NCBI RefSeq assembly: GCF_017357105.1
Contig: NZ_CP071596.1
Location: 1,240,001-1,304,000 of the forward strand
DNA length: 64,000 bases
Direction of reading: 5' to 3'
DNA from: Natronosalvus caseinilyticus
Lineage (GTDB): Archaea; Halobacteriota; Halobacteria; Halobacteriales; Natrialbaceae
Notes under the pieces: model-generated
Seen by the model: the letters and a program-made list of their open reading frames with translations, nothing else
Database searches by the model: none
Told to the model about the DNA's origin: nothing
Program-made: the position numbers and the translations under genes
Shown here: positions 60,558 through 64,000 of the stretch, piece after piece
Layout: every line of letters begins with the position of its first letter
How positions within the stretch are numbered: position 1 is the first letter of the stretch

Positions 60558-60977
60558 ATGACCATCACCCTCGAGGACGACGCCCGCCAGTTCATCGCCC
60601 GCTTCGAGGACGTCTCCGGCATCTCCGGCCAGGACTGTCTCGTCTTCGAGGACCGCCTGGTGATCGTCGCCCCTCCGGGGACGATGGGGCAGGCGGTCGG
60701 CGCCCGCGGCCAGCACGTCGAGCAGTTCGAGCGCCAGACGGGGCGATCCGTGCGGCTAGTCGAAGGCTCGAGCGACCCCGAAGCCTTCGTGGCGAACGCG
60801 CTGGCGCCTGCAGCGGTCCGCAACGTTACGCTCAGCGAGAACGAGACGACGGTCGCCTACGTCGAAGTTGCCGAGGACGATCGCGGAGTGGCAATCGGCA
60901 CCGACGGCCAGCGGATCGAGGACGCCCGAACGCTCGCTGAGCGTCACTTTGGGATCGACGACGTGCAGTTAGCCTGA
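60558..60977 (+). CDS. nusA: NusA-like KH-domain transcription factor
   Basis: A 139-residue protein made of two KH domains, with the GxxG-type loops GTMGQAVGARGQHV and GVAIGTDGQRIEDA. It is homologous to the RNA-binding part of bacterial NusA but lacks the N-terminal polymerase-binding and S1 domains. It follows rpoA'' by about 35 bases, the usual place in archaeal rpo operons. A role in transcription elongation or termination is inferred from the family. Confidence 0.93.
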   Translation: MTITLEDDARQFIARFEDVSGISGQDCLVFEDRLVIVAPPGTMGQAVGARGQHVEQFERQTGRSVRLVEGSSDPEAFVANALAPAAVRNVTLSENETTVAYVEVAEDDRGVAIGTDGQRIEDARTLAERHFGIDDVQLA

Positions 60978-61086
60978 GCGCTCGCCCAATTTCTCTCCAA
61001 TCGTCCTCGATCCGAGGACGCTGTTTCGATCGACGTTCCTCGAGAAGCCCCGAACGTATACGGTCGTTCGTGACAGATCGACAGGC

Positions 61087-62298
61087 ATGACCGACGACGG
61101 GCCAACCTACGGCCGGGAACGGCTGACCGAGATCTACACGCAGGGAATGCTCGCCGGACAGCCGCCATCGCTGCCGCCGTCCTACGAGGCGCTCGAGGCG
61201 GCCGCGGAGGCGGAACTTGAGCCGGAGGCGTTCGGCTACGTCGCGGGAAGTGCCGGTGCCGAACGAACGAAAGCGGCGAACCGGACGGCGTTCGAGCAGT
61301 GGCGGATCGTTCCGCGGATGCTCAGGGACGTCGCTACGCGGGACCTCTCGGTCGACCTGTTCGGCGAAACCTACCCCGCGCCGGTCGCGCTGGCGCCGAT
61401 CGGGGTGCAGTCGATCCTTCACGAGGAGGCGGAACTCGGATCGGCGCGGGCAGCCGCTGGTCTCGGCTTGCCGTTCGTCCAGAGCACCGCCGCCTCCGAG
61501 ACGCTCGAGGACGTCGCCGACGCGGTCGGGGACTCACCAGCGTGGTTCCAGTTGTACTGGAGTTCGGATCGCGACGTGACGGAGAGCTTCGTCTCGCGTG
61601 CGGCGGACGCGGGATACGAGGCGCTGGTCGTCACCGTCGACACGCCGATCATTAGCTGGCGCGAACGCGACGTCGAACAGGCGTACCTCCCGTTCCTCGA
61701 CGGCGAGGGCGTCGCGAACTACTTCTCGGATCCCACCTTTCGGGACCTGCTCGCCGACCCGCCCGAGGAGAACCCCGACGCCGCGGTCATGAAATTCGTG
61801 GACGTCTTCGGCGACGCCTCGCTCACGTGGGACGATCTCCAGTGGCTCGCCGGGCTGACCGACCTGCCGATCCTGGTCAAGGGGATCGTCCACCCGGACG
61901 ACGCCATTCTGGCGTTCGAGTCCGGCGCCGACGGCGTGATCGTCTCGAACCACGGCGGTCGCCAGGTCGACAACGCGCTCCCCGCAATTGAGGCGCTCCC
62001 TCGAGTGGTCGACCGGCTGGCCGACAGCGGGTACGGCGATGCTCCGGTCCTCTTCGACAGCGGCATCCGTCGCGGTGCAGACGCCGTCATGGCCCTCGCT
62101 CTCGGTGCCGAGATGGTGCTTCTGGGACGTCCTTACGTCTACGGACTCGCGATCGACGGCGAAGACGGGGTGCGGGAAGTCTGCCGGAACTTCCTGGCGG
62201 ATCTCGACCTGACGCTCGGGCTGGCGGGTCACGCGTCCGTTGCGGAGCTGGAACGGTCGTCGATCGTCCCCGCCGACGGTTCGTTCGAACTCGAGTGA
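61087..62298 (+). CDS. FMN-dependent alpha-hydroxy-acid oxidoreductase (lactate oxidase/monooxygenase family)
   Basis: A 403-residue enzyme with a TIM-barrel FMN domain: [13 protein letters not shown] near residue 50, [46 protein letters not shown] (phosphate-site Lys) and the catalytic [18 protein letters not shown] with the base histidine, then [20 protein letters not shown]. It probably oxidises a 2-hydroxy acid such as lactate. It is metabolically unrelated to its neighbours, sitting between the nusA-like gene and rps12 in a place where archaeal translation genes usually follow directly. A GGCGCC-containing hairpin follows the stop (62299-62317). Confidence 0.88.
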   Translation: MTDDGPTYGRERLTEIYTQGMLAGQPPSLPPSYEALEAAAEAELEPEAFGYVAGSAGAERTKAANRTAFEQWRIVPRMLRDVATRDLSVDLFGETYPAPVALAPIGVQSILHEEAELGSARAAAGLGLPFVQSTAASETLEDVADAVGDSPAWFQLYWSSDRDVTESFVSRAADAGYEALVVTVDTPIISWRERDVEQAYLPFLDGEGVANYFSDPTFRDLLADPPEENPDAAVMKFVDVFGDASLTWDDLQWLAGLTDLPILVKGIVHPDDAILAFESGADGVIVSNHGGRQVDNALPAIEALPRVVDRLADSGYGDAPVLFDSGIRRGADAVMALALGAEMVLLGRPYVYGLAIDGEDGVREVCRNFLADLDLTLGLAGHASVAELERSSIVPADGSFELE

Positions 62299-62317
62299 CG
62301 GCGCCTCAGTGGCGCCG
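62299..62317 (+). terminator. Hairpin after the FMN oxidase gene
   Basis: CGGCGCC-TCAGT-GGCGCCG is a perfect 7-base-pair stem directly after the stop codon. There is no T-tract, so it may stabilise the 3' end rather than terminate. Confidence 0.4.
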
Positions 62318-62432
62318 AGTGACCATAGACCGCGCTGAGCCCGTAACTCGAGACCACGAAACGCCCTCAGATCTCTCGATGGGGTTCGATAAAGCGCTCT
62401 CGAGGCGTTTCTCCCGGAAGCAAAAGGGGATG

Positions 62433-62438
62433 CTTAAG
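62433..62438 (+). promoter_or_regulatory. TATA-like element of rps12
   Basis: CTTAAG is centred 27 bases before the rps12 ATG at 62463, consistent with an independent promoter for the ribosomal protein genes and a leaderless start. Confidence 0.5.
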
Positions 62439-62462
62439 TGCCTTCGTCGGATAGCCATCGCC

Positions 62463-62891
62463 ATGGCAAACGGCAAATACGCCGCGCGCAAACTCAAGAA
62501 GGACCGCCAGAACCAGCGGTGGTCCGACTCTGACTACGCGCGCCGAGCACGCGGCCTGCGCGAGAAATCGGACCCGCTCGAGGGTGCGCCCCAGGCTCGC
62601 GGTATCGTCCTCGAAAAGGTCGGCATCGAAGCGAAACAGCCCAACTCGGCCATCCGAAAGTGTGTCCGCGTCCAGCTGATCAAGAACGGCAAGCAGGTCA
62701 CGGCGTTCTGTCCTGGCGACGGGGCGATCTCGTTCATCGACGAACACGACGAGGTCACCATCGCCGGTATCGGTGGCGCGAAGGGTCGTGCCATGGGTGA
62801 CCTCTCGGGCGTCAACTACAAGGTCGACAAGGTCAACGGTGTCGCCATGCTCGAACTGGTTCGCGGCAACGCAGAGAAACCGGTGCGATAA
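62463..62891 (+). CDS. rps12: 30S ribosomal protein S12
   Basis: A 142-residue small-subunit protein near the decoding centre. It contains the conserved [16 protein letters not shown], the [13 protein letters not shown] segment and [20 protein letters not shown]. The ATG at 62463 is chosen over a longer frame from 62295 that runs through the promoter. It is one base ahead of rps7. Confidence 0.97.
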   Translation: MANGKYAARKLKKDRQNQRWSDSDYARRARGLREKSDPLEGAPQARGIVLEKVGIEAKQPNSAIRKCVRVQLIKNGKQVTAFCPGDGAISFIDEHDEVTIAGIGGAKGRAMGDLSGVNYKVDKVNGVAMLELVRGNAEKPVR

Positions 62892-62892
62892 C

Positions 62893-63501
62893 ATGAGCGA
62901 ACAGGAACAACCCGAACCCGACGCGCCCGCCGGCGGCAGCGACCTCACTGCAAAGCTCTTTGGTACGTGGGACGTCTCCGAGATCGCCTACAACGACCCC
63001 TCGACCGAGCGCTACCTGGCGGTGACGCCAATCGCGCACACGGCGGGTCGCCACGCGAGCAAGCAGTTCAAGAAGTCCGAACTCTCCGTCGTCGAGCGAC
63101 TGGCCAACCGCCTGATGCAGACCGAGGAGAACACGGGCAAGAAACAGCAGACCCTGAAGATTATTCGCGACGCGTTCGAGATCGTCAACGACCGCACCGA
63201 GGAGAACCCCGTCCAGGTCCTCGTCACCGCTGTCGAGAACGCGGCGCCACGCGAGGAGACCGTCCGCCTGAAGTACGGCGGTATCTCGGTCCCCAAGGCC
63301 GTCGACGTCGCGCCCCAGCGCCGCGTCGACCAGGCCCTGAAGTTCATCGCCGAAGGTGCACACAGCGCCTCGTTCAAGTCGCCGACGTCGGCTTCGGAAG
63401 CGCTCGCCAGCCAGCTCATCGGCGCGTCGAACTACGACGTCCAGACGTACGCGATCAACCAGAAAGAGGAGAAAGAACGCGTCGCGGCCGCTGCGAGATA
63501 A
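62893..63501 (+). CDS. rps7: 30S ribosomal protein S7
   Basis: A 202-residue small-subunit head protein. An acidic, Pro/Glu-rich N terminus precedes the S7 core (KLFGTWDVSEIAYNDPSTERY, SVVERLANRLMQTEENTGKKQ, QVLVTAVENAAPREETVRLKYGG cut here to its parts, RRVDQALKFIAEGAH). It ends EEKERVAAAAR. One base separates it from rps12. The T-tract that follows marks the end of the transcript; the elongation factor 2 gene often found here is absent. Confidence 0.96.
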   Translation: MSEQEQPEPDAPAGGSDLTAKLFGTWDVSEIAYNDPSTERYLAVTPIAHTAGRHASKQFKKSELSVVERLANRLMQTEENTGKKQQTLKIIRDAFEIVNDRTEENPVQVLVTAVENAAPREETVRLKYGGISVPKAVDVAPQRRVDQALKFIAEGAHSASFKSPTSASEALASQLIGASNYDVQTYAINQKEEKERVAAAAR

Positions 63502-63827
63502 CGCGTTTCGTTTTTTGGTTTCGCTCTTTTCCAATTTCGATCCGATTTCGGTTACCAATTGGTGGCCTTGCCTACCGACTACTGACTATCGAGCTCGAGT
63601 TGCCTCTCACATCGAGCCAGCATGCCTCGAGCGCGCTCGACGTTTGTTACCATCCTCCTCGAGTGTGAGCTCGAGTTCGACCTCGTGAGTGACACTGCTG
63701 ATCCAGTCAGTGTACGCCGTACGAACCAGTCGCGACTGATAACAACCTTCTCTGACCAGTTTGCTTGCACTTGCCGGCAAGGCGAGTCAGATTTATAGGC
63801 CCCGCGCGTGGATTCTACGTACTAACT
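63502..63827. other. Gap after rps7 with a promoter for the last gene
   Basis: Apart from the terminator near 63511 there is no recognisable gene. TTTATAG (63792-63798) is a good TATA match, with transcription predicted near 63822, a few bases before the GTG/TTG start of the next gene. Short ORFs here on the minus strand look spurious. Confidence 0.55.
63511..63516 (+). terminator. T-tract terminator after rps7
   Basis: TTTTTT, ten bases after the rps7 stop, with further T-rich runs to about 63530, matches the U-tract type of archaeal terminator. Confidence 0.6.
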
Positions 63828-64000
63828 GTGTTGTCTATTACGTCACCTCGCATCTTCGCCGTTCACCACGACGTTTCTCGAGTGGTATCGGATGCTGAGG
63901 TCCTCTCCGCGGTGTACGACGTTCGCTGCATCGACTTCGACCGATCGATCCTGGATCAACTCGAGGCGGGCGACGACGTCATCCTCGTCGACTGGGAACT
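63828..64000 (+). CDS. Partial gene at the window edge, possibly receiver-domain-like
   Basis: The frame opens with GTG 63828 (or TTG 63831, MSITSPRIFAVHHDV) and continues without a stop to the window end, giving at least 57 residues. The visible part has strands IFAVHHDV and DVILVDWEL separated by a helix (VVSDAEVLSAVYDV), reminiscent of a receiver-type alpha/beta fold in which the aspartate of ILVDW might be the acceptor. That is a weak hint only. A TATA box at 63792-63798 supports expression. No function can be assigned from this fragment. Confidence 0.5.
   Translation, partial: MLSITSPRIFAVHHDVSRVVSDAEVLSAVYDVRCIDFDRSILDQLEAGDDVILVDWE

Noticed and set aside
63579-63770. A 63-residue minus-strand ORF after rps7
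   Set aside because: No acidic bias, no promoter and no family features; likely chance.

Overview
The window is chromosomal DNA from a halophilic archaeon (class Halobacteria). The evidence is high G+C with many CTCGAG hexamers, strongly acidic proteins with Asp/Glu-rich tails, archaeal TATA promoters placed 25-30 bases before leaderless start codons, a split archaeal RNA polymerase operon (H-B''-B'-A'-A''), PGF-CTERM and Tat/lipobox surface proteins, and families known mainly from haloarchaea. No phage, IS element or CRISPR array was seen; almost the whole window is ordinary core chromosome.

Layout. 1-6.4 kb: a glycerophosphodiester phosphodiesterase, a redoxin/glutaredoxin pair, a CNNM/CBS membrane protein, a phosphate permease and conserved haloarchaeal proteins. 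6.6-9.4 kb: cytochrome bd oxidase cydAB with a small third membrane gene. 9.4-18.5 kb: two paralogous HExxH surface proteins, a CDF metal transporter, an XPD-like Fe-S helicase, a 2H phosphoesterase and a membrane-anchored winged-helix protein. 18.6-28.2 kb: a complete arginine branch, argG-argH followed by lysW-argX-argC-argB-argD-argE-argF, which builds ornithine on the LysW carrier protein. 28.4-31.8 kb: a candidate structured RNA, transcription factor S, TrmI, NAC and a PUA protein. 31.9-37.8 kb: the lysine (diaminopimelate, succinylase) operon dapA-dapB-dapD-lysA-dapF-dapE on the minus strand, every junction a 4-base overlap. 38.3-52 kb: HtpX, a blue-copper lipoprotein, NYN, MoxR, an AEC transporter, a MinD-like ATPase with an unknown partner, an aminopeptidase, three methyltransferases, a BAT-type regulator, a PD-(D/E)XK nuclease homologue and tRNA-Asp. 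52.5-63.5 kb: the RNA polymerase operon, a NusA-like KH protein, an FMN hydroxy-acid oxidase, and ribosomal proteins S12 and S7. The window ends inside an unidentified gene.

How the genes work together. The LysW cluster carries glutamate to ornithine while covalently attached to LysW, and ArgF, ArgG and ArgH finish arginine. Because lysine is made by the separate DAP operon, the LysW system here is probably dedicated to arginine.

The most interesting observation is a matched pair of very short leaderless ORFs. One lies upstream of argG and ends in a run of three arginine codons next to a hairpin holding its stop codon. The other lies upstream of dapA and ends Lys-Ser-Lys-Lys-Arg-Ala, followed at once by a hairpin. 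Each encodes the end product of the operon behind it, which looks like leader-peptide (attenuation-type) control of amino-acid biosynthesis, a mechanism well known in bacteria and, as far as I know, not established in archaea. This is inference from sequence only. A second unexplained element is a five-hairpin RNA candidate with its own TATA box and T-tract between argF and tfs.
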